64,000 bases of DNA from Actinokineospora bangkokensis. Lineage in GTDB: Bacteria; Actinomycetota; Actinomycetes; Mycobacteriales; Pseudonocardiaceae. The notes beneath the pieces were generated by a model. That model was not told the DNA's origin, made no database searches, and was given only the letters and a program-made list of their open reading frames with translations. The stretch's first letter is position 1; each line of letters begins with the position of its first letter. Below are positions 48,512 through 57,282 of this stretch, in pieces. The DNA lies in contig NZ_MKQR01000011.1 of the NCBI RefSeq assembly GCF_001940455.1, forward strand, positions 124,001 through 188,000, written 5' to 3'. The translations under genes were made by a program, and so were the position numbers.

Positions 48512-51448
48512 CTATCCGAGTTCGAGGCGAAGCTCCGACACGCGCCGGAGCCAGTCCCCCGCCCCGATCTCGGCGAACGCGCTCTCCGCGGCGGTGAGGC
48601 CGTCTGCGGCCACGTCCTCGGCCCCCGAGGCCAAGGCCACCTCCGCCCGGGCGAGCAGGACCCGCCCCTCACCGACCCGGCTGCCCGCCGTCCGCATCAA
48701 GTCCAGCGCCTCGGTCAGGGCGGTCGTCGCGGCGGGGAGGTCGGCGCGGGCCAGGTGCACGGTGCCGACCCCGAGCAGCGCGTACCCCTTGCCCGCCGGG
48801 TCCTCCGCGGCGGTCACCGACGACAGCACCGCCTCGAACTCGGCCTCGGCGCGGTCGAGCGCGCCCCGGTCCAGGTGCAGCAGCCCCAACCGGTACCGGG
48901 CCTGGGCCGCGACCCGGCGCACGCCCAGCCGGGTGCAGATCGACAGCGCCGCGCCCAGCAGGTCCTCGGCCGCGGCCGGGTCACCGGAGTCCAGCTCGAT
49001 CTGCGCGAGGTTGGTCAGCACGTGGGCCTCGCCCACCTCGTCGCCGCTGCGGCGCAGGTCCGCGATGGCCCGCTCGTAGTGGTCGCGGGCCGACTCCCGC
49101 CTGCCCTGGATGCGGTCGATGGTGCCCAGGCCGCGTCGAGCCAGGCCGCGGCCGTGCGCGTCATCGGCATCGGTGAACCACGCCAGCGCCGCGGCCAGGT
49201 CCGCGCCCGCGGCGTCGAAGCGCTGCTCGACCAGCGCCAGAGCTGCCCGCGAGTAGCGGATCCTGGCCTCCGCCCGACGATCGCCGTGCGCAAGGGCGCT
49301 CTCCAGCGCCACCTCGTGCGTGGCGCGCCAGTCCTCGCGGAGCGCGCGTGCCTCGAACAGGGTCACCAGGCTGACCGCCAGGTCGCAGCACAACGCCACG
49401 TGGCCCAGGTCCGCAGCCAACCGCACCGCGGTGAGGGCGTTGATGTGCTCGGACTCGAACCACGACACCGGTTCGGCCAGCAGGTCGTCGAGCAGCCAAC
49501 CGGGCAGCGGCCACGGTTCGGCGTCGGTGCGCGGCGCGGTGAAGTCGCCGCCGTACTCGCGCCGGTGCGCCTCCCCCGCCAGGTAGCACCAGCAGCGCAG
49601 CAGCCGGTGCAGGGCGGCCCGCCGCTCCTCGGGGGTGAGCTCGGCGGCCAGCAACTCCCTGGCGAAGACGCCGACCAAGTCGTGCAGCCGGTAGCGGGTG
49701 TTGCTCCCCGACCCCGCGTGCACCTCCGCCAACCGCGCGTCCACCAGCTCATCAAGCACACCGGCGGCGTGCGTGGCGTCCTCGTCGAGCAGCGGCCCGC
49801 ACACCCAGGAACCGAAGTCCCCCGCACCCAGCGCGCTCAGCAACAGCAGCAACCGCCGCTCCCGCGCCCCCAGCGCCTCGATCGACACGGAGATGCTGGC
49901 GCGCACCCCGGTGCCGTGCAGCGAGAGCTCGTCCAGCCGCCAGCGCTCGTCACCGAGCCGGGTGGCCATGTCCACCAAACGCCAGTGTCCGCGGGTGGCC
50001 AGCTTCGCCGCGGCGATCTGCAGGGCCAAGGGCAGGTGGGCGCACGACGCGGCGATCGCCGCCGCGGCCTCCGGCTCGGCCGCCACGCGCTCGGCGCCCA
50101 CCATCTCCGCCAGCAGCAGGGCGCTGGTCTCCGGGCCGAACGGCAGCAGGTCCACCCGCCGCGCGTTGGGCAGCCCGGTCAGCGCGTACCGGCTGGTGAT
50201 CACGGTGGCCACCCCGACCGCCGCGGGCAGCAGCGGCTCCACCTGCCCGGCGCTCGCGGCGTCGTCGAGGAGCACCAGCACCCGCTTTCCCGCCAGCTTG
50301 CTGCGGTAGAGGCCCTCCAACGAGTCGCGGTCGGTGGGCAGGGTCGCGGGGGGCACGCCCAGCGCGCGCAGGAAGTACCCCAGCACCTGCTCCGGTGGCA
50401 CCGGGCGGGCGTCGCCGCTGCGCAACCGCGCGAACAGCTGCCCGTCCGGGAAGCGGTCTGTGACCTCGTGCGCCATCTCCACCGCCAACGCCGACTTGCC
50501 CACCCCCGCCGCCCCGGTCACCACCAGGGGTTCGTCACCGGCCCCCGGCCCGAGCAGCGCGGAGCGCAGCCGCTCCCGCGCCTCCTCCCGCCCCACGAAA
50601 CCCCTGCTGCGCAGCGGGAGCTGCCTCGGCACTTCCCTGGCTTCGACGTCGGGTTCGGGTTCGACCGGCGCCGGTTGGGGCGCGACCACAGGTAGCGGCG
50701 CGACCTCCACGGTGCCGGTGAGCACCGCGTGCTCCATGGCGCGCAGCGAGTCCCCGGGCGTCAACCCGTTCTCCTCGACCAGGACGTACCGAGCCCGCCG
50801 GTACACCTCCAGTGCGTCGGCTTGCCTGCCGTCGAGGTAGAGCGCCGCCATCAGCCGGGTGTAGAAGCACTCCCGCAGCGGGTGCGCGGCGATGAGGTCG
50901 CGCAGCTCGCTGACCACCTGGCGATGCCTGCCCAGCCGCAGTTCCAGCCCCACGCAGTCGTCGATGACCGATAACCGGTCCTCGTCCAGCCGCAGCGCCG
51001 CCGCGTGCACCACGCGGCTGCGCGACCCGGCCAGCGCATCCCCCCGCCACAGGTCCAGCGCCTGCCGCAGCGTGCGCACCGCCCGCTCCGGGTCTTGTGA
51101 GCGAGCCGCCTCCCGCCCCTGCGCGACCAACTCGCTGAACACCACCGCGTCGATGCTCTCCCCGGGAACCGTCAAGGCGTACCCGGGCTCGCGGGTCGCG
51201 ATCGCGTTCGGGAAACCCAGCCCGCTGAGGAACGGCCGCAGCTTGGAGATGCTGATCTGGATCTGGGACCGCGCCGTCACCGGCGGGTCGTCGTCCCACA
51301 CCGCTGTAGCCAGCCGATCGCTCGGCACCACCCGCCCCACGCCGAGCAGCAGGACCGACAAGACGATCTGCTGACGGGTCCCCCGCACCGGCACGACCTG
51401 CCCACCGTGCCACACCTCCAGCGGACCGAGCAGCCGGAACGTCGCCAA
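48512..51448 (-). CDS. SARP regulator with NB-ARC and TPR domains (AfsR type)
   Basis: A 978-aa pathway regulator. TTG 51448 follows GGAGAGGGGG and gives M-ATFRLLGPLEVWHGG, the standard SARP opening. Residues 1-95 are the OmpR-like winged helix, 98-244 the BTAD domain, and about 283-560 an NB-ARC/STAND ATPase with P-loop GAAGVGKS (312-319) and LVLLDDAAS as Walker B. The rest, from about 690, is a TPR array (GRGLARRGLGTIDRIQG, ARYRLGLLHLDRGALDRAEAEF). This is the AfsR architecture. It lies at the head of the lan genes, and its own promoter contains SARP-type direct repeats, so it is likely autoregulated and drives the operon. The TPR part may sense a peptide or protein signal. Confidence 0.94.
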   Translation of the reverse strand: MATFRLLGPLEVWHGGQVVPVRGTRQQIVLSVLLLGVGRVVPSDRLATAVWDDDPPVTARSQIQISISKLRPFLSGLGFPNAIATREPGYALTVPGESIDAVVFSELVAQGREAARSQDPERAVRTLRQALDLWRGDALAGSRSRVVHAAALRLDEDRLSVIDDCVGLELRLGRHRQVVSELRDLIAAHPLRECFYTRLMAALYLDGRQADALEVYRRARYVLVEENGLTPGDSLRAMEHAVLTGTVEVAPLPVVAPQPAPVEPEPDVEAREVPRQLPLRSRGFVGREEARERLRSALLGPGAGDEPLVVTGAAGVGKSALAVEMAHEVTDRFPDGQLFARLRSGDARPVPPEQVLGYFLRALGVPPATLPTDRDSLEGLYRSKLAGKRVLVLLDDAASAGQVEPLLPAAVGVATVITSRYALTGLPNARRVDLLPFGPETSALLLAEMVGAERVAAEPEAAAAIAASCAHLPLALQIAAAKLATRGHWRLVDMATRLGDERWRLDELSLHGTGVRASISVSIEALGARERRLLLLLSALGAGDFGSWVCGPLLDEDATHAAGVLDELVDARLAEVHAGSGSNTRYRLHDLVGVFARELLAAELTPEERRAALHRLLRCWCYLAGEAHRREYGGDFTAPRTDAEPWPLPGWLLDDLLAEPVSWFESEHINALTAVRLAADLGHVALCCDLAVSLVTLFEARALREDWRATHEVALESALAHGDRRAEARIRYSRAALALVEQRFDAAGADLAAALAWFTDADDAHGRGLARRGLGTIDRIQGRRESARDHYERAIADLRRSGDEVGEAHVLTNLAQIELDSGDPAAAEDLLGAALSICTRLGVRRVAAQARYRLGLLHLDRGALDRAEAEFEAVLSSVTAAEDPAGKGYALLGVGTVHLARADLPAATTALTEALDLMRTAGSRVGEGRVLLARAEVALASGAEDVAADGLTAAESAFAEIGAGDWLRRVSELRLELG

Positions 51449-51497
51449 TCGGAGCGCCCCCTCTCCACAGAGCCACCACCCCGACCGCCGCCCTCGG

Positions 51498-51525
51498 AAT
51501 ATAGCACTCGATGAGCACTCAACAA
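51498..51525 (-). promoter_or_regulatory. SARP regulator promoter with heptamer direct repeats
   Basis: On the minus strand TTGTTG (51525-51520) is followed by 16 nt and TATATT (51503-51498). Two exact heptamers GAGTGCT (51520-51514 and 51509-51503) lie 11 nt apart between the boxes. An 11-bp heptamer period beside the -10 is the hallmark of SARP binding sites. The regulator start codon lies about 50 nt downstream. Confidence 0.6.
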
Positions 51526-51733
51526 CGCTGTGTGACGATGCGGAAGCGGGTGAACCGCCGCCCTCACCCCAGGCCGTCCGCATTTCCTAGATCGTTTTGG
51601 TGGCAAGCCGATGAGCGAACAGTCGTTGCTCGCCATCACCAATTCTTCGCCGGTTCTGACCGGCTCGCACCGAATCCGGGATCCTGTGAGAGCACCGGCG
51701 CGGCTCGGCGGTGTCCGTTTGCGTTGTCCTGCA

Positions 51734-54412
51734 TCAGAACGTGGTGAAGGAGTGTTCTGTGAGCGCGTAGCCGGTCGTGAGGCCCGCTGTGGTGCTCGTG
51801 ACGCGGGCAAGACCCGGGACCTGGGTGGGAGTGGGGACGTAGCAGGCGTTCTCAAGGGTGTAGGTGGTGATGCAGTCGGCGGGGGTGAGGCCGAGGCCCA
51901 GACGGCCCTGTCGGTTGTCGCCCCAGGCCCAGACGGTGCCGTCGGAGAGGGTGGCGAAGGTGTGGCCGCCGCCGGGGGTTTGCCAGCCGAAGAGGCCGCC
52001 GGTGGAGACCGCGGTGACGTCGGTGAGGCCGCGGACCTTGGCAGGGGCGGTGTCGAAGCATTGGACGATGAAGGAGCTGACGTTGCACTTGGTGCCGTTG
52101 CCCAGGGCGCCGGAGCTGTTGTCGCCCCAGGCCCACAGGGAGCCGTCGGCGCTGATGGCGTAGGCGTTGGACGGGCCGAGCGCGATGTCGACGATGTTGC
52201 CCAGGCCCTGGTACCGGCGGGGGGTGACGGGGTGCTCGACGCCCCAGGCCCACACCGTGCCGTCCTCGCGCAGCGCCAGGGTCGCGGCGCCGCGGGTGGA
52301 CAGGGTGGTGGCGGTGAAATCGGGGATCTTGACGGGGACGGGCGCGTAGCAGGCGCTGGGGTCCCACTCGACGCACTGGGCGCCTGTGCCCAGGGTGGCG
52401 TCGCAGCCCTTGCAGACGCTGCCGTTGTCGCCCCACGCCCACACCTCGCCCTCGTCGGTGAGGGCGAAGCTGGTGCTGCGGCCCGCGTCGGACACGTCCT
52501 CGGTGGAGCCGGAGACGATCTGGGCGATGCCGCTGAGCCCGGTCACCTGGACGGGGAGGGCGGAGCGGCAGTCGCGGGTGGACGGGCAGAGGGTGCCGTT
52601 GCCCAGTTCTCCCTCGCCGCTGTAGCCCCACGCCCACACCGTGCCGTCGGCGCGCAGGGCGAAAGCGGTGCTGTGGCCCGCGGCGATCTGGGTGACGTCG
52701 GTCAGGCCCGTGACCCGCGTCGGGGTGTCGACGCGGCATCCCGGTTGCGCGCAGGTGGAGCCGGTGCCCAGTTGGCCGTTGTAGTTGCGGCCCCAGGCCC
52801 ACACCGTGCCGTCCGATGCCAAGGCGTAGGTGGACCCGGAACCGGCGGCCACCTGGGTCGCACCGGCGAGGACGGCGGAGCGGGTGGGGGAGGTCGAGCC
52901 GCAGTCCGGTCCTGTCACGCAGCGTTCGCCGGTGCCCGCCTGGGCCGCGGCGTTGGCGCCCCAGGCGTACCCGCGGGGCTGCACGCGGTCGGGGAACCAG
53001 CCCACCACGTCGGCGACGAGCTGCACCGAGCCCGCGTTGTTGAACAGGGTGATGCGGCCTCCGGCGCCGACCTTGACGACGGCGAGGTTGGGCCGGACCT
53101 CTCCCCTGCCCAGGTTCAGGTTGCTGGCGACGGGCCGCGTGGCACCCGTCGGGTAGGCGGTGACGTAGGTGCCTGTGGTGGGTTCGGTGCCGGTCAGGTT
53201 CACCACCACCGCGCCCACCCCCGAGGCGGGCACACCGCCGCGCCCGGTCACCTGGAAGTCGAGTGTGGACCCACCGGCGAGCGCACCCGTGCTGCTGCGC
53301 GTGTCGAGCAGCCGGGTGGGGGTCATGCCGGTGAAGTCGGCGCCGATCGGGAACCAGCCGACCACGTCCGCGATGACGTGCGTGCGGCCCGCGTTGTTGA
53401 ACAGCGAGAACCGGCCGCCCGAACCGACCTTCACCACGGCGAGGTTCGGCGCGGTCTGCCCGGGCGCGAGGTTGAGGTTGCTCGCGAGGGGTGGGATGGA
53501 CCCTGTCGGGTAGGCCGTGACGTACGTGCCTGCGGTCGGCTCGGTGCCCGTCAGGTTCACCACGACCGCGCCCACACCCGAGGCGGGCACGCCACCGCGC
53601 CCCACGGCCTGGACGTCCACTGAGGACCCGGCGGGGACAGCGCCGGTCGTGCGGGTGTCGAGGATGCGGGCGGGCGTGAGGGCGGTGTAGTCGGAGCCCT
53701 CGGGGAACCAGCCCACGACGTCGACGACGAGGTGCACCGAGCCGCCGTTGTTGTACAGGTCGAGCGCACCCCCGGCGCCCACCCGGACGACCGCCAGGTT
53801 CGGGGCGGTCTGCCCGGGTGCCAGGTTGAGGTTGCTGGTCCCCGGTCGCGCCGACCCTGCCGGGTAGGCGGTGACGTACGTGCCTGCCGTCGGTTGCGTG
53901 CCCGTCAGGTTCACCACCACCGCACCCACGCCTGCCGCCGGAACCCCGCCGACCCCGGTGACGGTCAGCCGCCTGGTCGCGCCCGCGCCCATGGCGCCGC
54001 CCGCCGCACGGGTGTCGAGGATGCGCGCCGGGGTGAGCGCCTGGTAGCCGCACGTGCGGGTCAACGGGTACGAGCCCGCCGCCGTTCGCGTGCCGTCGGG
54101 CGCGGTGAAGGCCACGGAGAGGGTGAGCGTCGTGCCTGGCGCCACAGGTTCGAGGTCGTCGGGGAAGGTGCCCAGGACGGTCGTCTTGCCGGGTTGGACG
54201 GTGGCGCCCTCGAAGCCCACGCCGTTCGACCAGTCCAAGGTGATCCCGTACGCGCGGTCGGTGCCGCTGCCGCTGAAGGTGACCGCGTAGTTGCCCGCGC
54301 AGTCGACTCCACCCACCTGCACCGTGGGCAGCACGGTCGCCGCGGCCACCGGAACAGCCGTCGCCAGGGCGCCCACCAGCCCGACCAGCACCGCGAGGAC
54401 CTTCAACCGCAC
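51734..54412 (-). CDS. Secreted RCC1-repeat protein
   Basis: An 892-aa exported protein. GTG 54412 follows GGGGAGACGCT and yields the signal peptide MRLKVLAVLVGLVGALATA. After a short beta-domain there are three tandem modules of about 110 residues, each opening with LTPARILDTR or MTPTRLLDTR, containing NLTGTEPTAGTYVTAYP and closing with VVDVVGWFP. These modules recur in actinobacterial surface proteins. Residues about 475-892 are RCC1-type propeller blades (DGTVWAWGRNYNGQLGTG, DGTVWAWGYSGEGELGNG and others), six or seven copies with extra cysteine pairs. RCC1 propellers bind proteins; the partner is unknown. It lies upstream of the PaaX-type gene on the same strand. Confidence 0.9.
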   Translation of the reverse strand: MRLKVLAVLVGLVGALATAVPVAAATVLPTVQVGGVDCAGNYAVTFSGSGTDRAYGITLDWSNGVGFEGATVQPGKTTVLGTFPDDLEPVAPGTTLTLSVAFTAPDGTRTAAGSYPLTRTCGYQALTPARILDTRAAGGAMGAGATRRLTVTGVGGVPAAGVGAVVVNLTGTQPTAGTYVTAYPAGSARPGTSNLNLAPGQTAPNLAVVRVGAGGALDLYNNGGSVHLVVDVVGWFPEGSDYTALTPARILDTRTTGAVPAGSSVDVQAVGRGGVPASGVGAVVVNLTGTEPTAGTYVTAYPTGSIPPLASNLNLAPGQTAPNLAVVKVGSGGRFSLFNNAGRTHVIADVVGWFPIGADFTGMTPTRLLDTRSSTGALAGGSTLDFQVTGRGGVPASGVGAVVVNLTGTEPTTGTYVTAYPTGATRPVASNLNLGRGEVRPNLAVVKVGAGGRITLFNNAGSVQLVADVVGWFPDRVQPRGYAWGANAAAQAGTGERCVTGPDCGSTSPTRSAVLAGATQVAAGSGSTYALASDGTVWAWGRNYNGQLGTGSTCAQPGCRVDTPTRVTGLTDVTQIAAGHSTAFALRADGTVWAWGYSGEGELGNGTLCPSTRDCRSALPVQVTGLSGIAQIVSGSTEDVSDAGRSTSFALTDEGEVWAWGDNGSVCKGCDATLGTGAQCVEWDPSACYAPVPVKIPDFTATTLSTRGAATLALREDGTVWAWGVEHPVTPRRYQGLGNIVDIALGPSNAYAISADGSLWAWGDNSSGALGNGTKCNVSSFIVQCFDTAPAKVRGLTDVTAVSTGGLFGWQTPGGGHTFATLSDGTVWAWGDNRQGRLGLGLTPADCITTYTLENACYVPTPTQVPGLARVTSTTAGLTTGYALTEHSFTTF

Positions 54413-54469
54413 AGCGTCTCCCCAGCTCAGAAAGCTTTCGGCACTGTATCGGCGCACCACTTCGGACAG

Positions 54470-55219
54470 TTACACCTTTTCGGTCGAGACCTGGCCCGCA
54501 CTGCGCAGGGCGATCAGCTCGTCGCGGTACGCCGCGTATGCGGCGCGGAGGTCGTCGGCGGGCCAGTCGGCGGGGCGCAGGGGTGGTGGGAGGACCGGGT
54601 CCGCGGCAAGGTGGCGGACGATGGCCGCGGCGGTGGTGAAGCGGTCGGCGGCGGTCGGGGCGGCGCTGTGGAGGTCGTGGAGGGCGGTGGCCGTCGCTGA
54701 CCAGGCTGGCAGGTCCCAGAGGGTCGCGGTGAGGGCGTGCGGGTCGGCGTCCGGGTGGGCGCGGAAGGTCTGGGCGAGGTTCGGGGGCAGGTCGAGGGGG
54801 AGGTTGGCGGGGCGCAGCCAGACTCCCTCGCGGAGCTCGGCCAGGCGGCTGGTGGTGAGGTGGGCGCGCAGGGCGGCGCGGTCGGCGGGGGTGCGACCGG
54901 TGGCGGTGATGACGACGCAGTGCCAGGTGTCGTCCCAGGCGGTGGTGGCGGGGTGCAGGGCGTCGTTCTGCCTGCGCTGGCGGCGCACGAGGCGGTCGGA
55001 GAGGCGGTGGCGGCCGTCCTCGCGGAGCAGGTCGCCCGCGGTGACCATGCGGGTGAGGGCCACGCGCAGGGCCGACTCGCCCACGCCGAGCAGGCCCGCC
55101 ATCCGCACGAGGTCGCGGCCGGGCAGCTCGGGCGGGTCGGCGCCGAGCAGGAGGCTGAGCACCACCGAGCGGGCGGTCAGCGGGCGCAGCGCGATCTCGG
55201 GTTCCATCACCAGCGACAT
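54470..55219 (-). CDS. PaaX-family transcriptional regulator
   Basis: A 249-aa regulator. The N-terminal winged helix reads LTARSVVLSLLLG, then GVGESALRVALTRMVTAGDL, with the middle domain WHCVVITA and a C-terminal PaaX domain (LYxLxxAW-like LWDLPAWSATATAL). PaaX proteins repress phenylacetate or fatty-acid catabolic genes and respond to acyl-CoA thioesters. The gene is divergent, 43 nt from the acyl-CoA dehydrogenase gene, so it probably controls that gene. Starts at 55219 and 55207 are both possible; 55219 is used. Confidence 0.88.
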   Translation of the reverse strand: MSLVMEPEIALRPLTARSVVLSLLLGADPPELPGRDLVRMAGLLGVGESALRVALTRMVTAGDLLREDGRHRLSDRLVRRQRRQNDALHPATTAWDDTWHCVVITATGRTPADRAALRAHLTTSRLAELREGVWLRPANLPLDLPPNLAQTFRAHPDADPHALTATLWDLPAWSATATALHDLHSAAPTAADRFTTAAAIVRHLAADPVLPPPLRPADWPADDLRAAYAAYRDELIALRSAGQVSTEKV

Positions 55220-55262
55220 TACACTCTTGGCACAGCCGCAGCGCGGACGTAACATCGCGGGC

Positions 55263-56924
55263 ATGACCTCCACGCTGCCCTCGCCGACCCAGCACGCGAC
55301 GCACGAGGTGGTCAACCAGCCGCCGCCGCTGGCCCCCTACGACGCCGCCGACAACCCCGCCCTGCTGGACGGGCTGCGGCGCGAGGGCGCGGGCTGGGCC
55401 GAGGACGACCTGCACCGGCTGGGCGCGCTGGCCGGGGCCCCGGAGGCGCAGGAGTGGGCCGAGCAGGCCAACGTCAACGACCCCGTGCTGCGCACCCACG
55501 ACCGCTACGGCCACCGGGTCGACGAGGTGGAGTTCCACCCGGCCTGGCACAACCTCATGCGGGTCGCGGTCGCGGAGGGCACCTTCGGGTCGGCCTGGGC
55601 GGACGAGCGACCCGGCGCGCACGTGGTCCGGTACGCGGCCCTGCAGGTGTGGGGGCACACCGAGGCCGGCCACGGGTGCCCCGCGGCGATGACGTACGCG
55701 GCGGTGCCCGCCCTGCGCCACTCCCCCGACCTGGCCGCGGTGTACGAGCCGGGGCTGACCAGCCGGGTGTACGACCCGGGGCTGCGCACGCCCGCGGGCA
55801 AGCGCGGCCTGCTGGCGGGGATGGGCATGACCGAGAAGCAGGGCGGCTCGGACGTGCGCGCCAACTCGACCACCGCCACGCCGACCGGCGAGGACGGCGT
55901 GTTCACCCTGCGCGGGCACAAGTGGTTCACCTCGGCACCGATGTGCGACGTGTTCCTGGTGCTGGCCCAGGCGCCGGGCGGGCTGTCGTGCTTCCTGGTG
56001 CCGCGGGTGCTGCCCGACGGCACGCGCAACACCTTCCGGGTGCAGCGGCTGAAGGACAAGCTGGGCAACCGGTCCAACGCCTCCTCGGAGCCGGAGTTCG
56101 ACGGCACCGTGGCGTGGCTGGTCGGCCCCGAGGGTCGCGGGGTGCGCACGATCATCGAGATGGTCAACTGCACGCGCCTGGACTGCATCGCGGGCTCGAC
56201 CACCCTCATGCGCAAGGCGCTCGTGGAGGCCGCGCACCACACCCGCCACCGCGAGGCGTTCGGCGCGCTGCTCATCGACCAGCCGCTCATGCGCAACGTG
56301 CTGGCCGACCTGGCGCTGGAGTCCGAGGCGGCGACCACCCTGACGATGCGGCTGGCGGGCGCCGCCGACCGCGCGGTGCGCGGTGACGAGGGTGAGCGCG
56401 CCCTGCGCCGCATCGGCGTGGCGGTCGGAAAGTACTGGGTCACCAAGCGCGCGCCCGGCTTCACCGCCGAGGCCCTGGAGTGCTTGGGCGGCAACGGTTA
56501 TGTCGAGGACTCCGGCATGCCCCGCCTCTACCGGGAGGCACCGCTGAACTCCATCTGGGAGGGCTCGGGCAACGTCGCCGCGCTCGACGTGCTGCGCGCC
56601 CTGGCCAAGGAGCCGGAGACGGCGCAGGCGCTGTTCACCGAACTCGCCACCACCCAGGGCGCCGACCGCCACCTGGACGCGGCGGTTGCCCGCATCGGTC
56701 GCGAACTGTCCGACCTCGACGCCATCCAGACCCGGGCGCGACGGGTGGTGGAGCTGATGGCACTGGCGCTCCAGGCGTCGCTGCTGGTGCGCTACTCCCC
56801 CGCCCCCGTGGCCGACGCCTTCTGCGCCACCCGCCTCGGCGGGGACTGGGGCAACGCCTACGGCACGCTGCCCGCCTCGGCCGACCTGACGGCCATCCTG
56901 GGCCGCACCGCGCTCGACCGGTGA
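55263..56924 (+). CDS. AidB-like acyl-CoA dehydrogenase
   Basis: A 553-aa FAD flavoprotein of the AidB branch, longer than standard acyl-CoA dehydrogenases (about 380 aa) because of N- and C-terminal extensions. The hallmark GMGMTEKQGGSDVRANS lies in the middle, with RGHKWFTSAPMCD, KLGNRSNASSEPEFDG and the C-terminal LECLGGNGYVEDSGMPRLYREAPLNSIWEGSGN. AidB proteins have isovaleryl-CoA dehydrogenase activity and bind DNA during alkylation stress; the divergent PaaX gene suggests a role in acyl-CoA catabolism. ATG 55263 begins MTSTLPSPTQHATHEVVNQ, a normal family N-terminus. Confidence 0.95.
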   Translation: MTSTLPSPTQHATHEVVNQPPPLAPYDAADNPALLDGLRREGAGWAEDDLHRLGALAGAPEAQEWAEQANVNDPVLRTHDRYGHRVDEVEFHPAWHNLMRVAVAEGTFGSAWADERPGAHVVRYAALQVWGHTEAGHGCPAAMTYAAVPALRHSPDLAAVYEPGLTSRVYDPGLRTPAGKRGLLAGMGMTEKQGGSDVRANSTTATPTGEDGVFTLRGHKWFTSAPMCDVFLVLAQAPGGLSCFLVPRVLPDGTRNTFRVQRLKDKLGNRSNASSEPEFDGTVAWLVGPEGRGVRTIIEMVNCTRLDCIAGSTTLMRKALVEAAHHTRHREAFGALLIDQPLMRNVLADLALESEAATTLTMRLAGAADRAVRGDEGERALRRIGVAVGKYWVTKRAPGFTAEALECLGGNGYVEDSGMPRLYREAPLNSIWEGSGNVAALDVLRALAKEPETAQALFTELATTQGADRHLDAAVARIGRELSDLDAIQTRARRVVELMALALQASLLVRYSPAPVADAFCATRLGGDWGNAYGTLPASADLTAILGRTALDR

Positions 56925-56930
56925 AGCACC

Positions 56931-56962
56931 GGGCCCGCGCGCCGGGGACGGCGCGCGGGCCC
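56931..56962. terminator. Terminator between convergent genes
   Basis: Perfect 13-bp arms (56931-56943 and 56950-56962) with a 6-nt loop, between the acyl-CoA dehydrogenase and the CsbD-like gene. Confidence 0.8.
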
Positions 56963-56970
56963 GCGGTGGC

Positions 56971-57180
56971 CTACTTCTTCTTCAGGACGTCCTTGACCTT
57001 GTCGACGGCGTCGCCCACGGCGTCCTTGACGTCCTCGATGGCGTCCTTGAGGCCGGCCTTGGCCTGGTCGGACTTGCCCTCGGCCTGGAGCTTCTCGTCG
57101 CCGGTGACCTTGCCGGTGGCCTCCTTGGCCTTGCCGCCGAGGTCCTCGGCCTTGTTGCTGATCTTGTCGCCCAACGACAT
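56971..57180 (-). CDS. CsbD-family stress protein (second copy)
   Basis: A 69-aa lysine-rich hydrophilic protein with the CsbD pattern (DLGGKAKEATGKVTGD, AEGKSDQAKAGLKDA) and a C-terminal KKK tail. It is longer than the copy at 18142 and shares only the central motif, so the two are old paralogues. It is preceded by a strong AGGAGGAGACC site. Confidence 0.93.
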   Translation of the reverse strand: MSLGDKISNKAEDLGGKAKEATGKVTGDEKLQAEGKSDQAKAGLKDAIEDVKDAVGDAVDKVKDVLKKK

Positions 57181-57282
57181 GACGGTCTCCTCCTGCTCGG
57201 CGGCGCTCGTGGTCGAGCCCCGTGCACCAGCTAGGACACCGGGGGGCGGCGGTTCGTCACGGGCTCTGATGGGTGATGGCGC

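Noticed and set aside
51852-56672. Long minus-strand frame spanning the RCC1 gene and the acyl-CoA dehydrogenase
   Set aside because: It overlaps real genes in other frames, and its translation is a low-complexity Arg/Gly/Pro mix.
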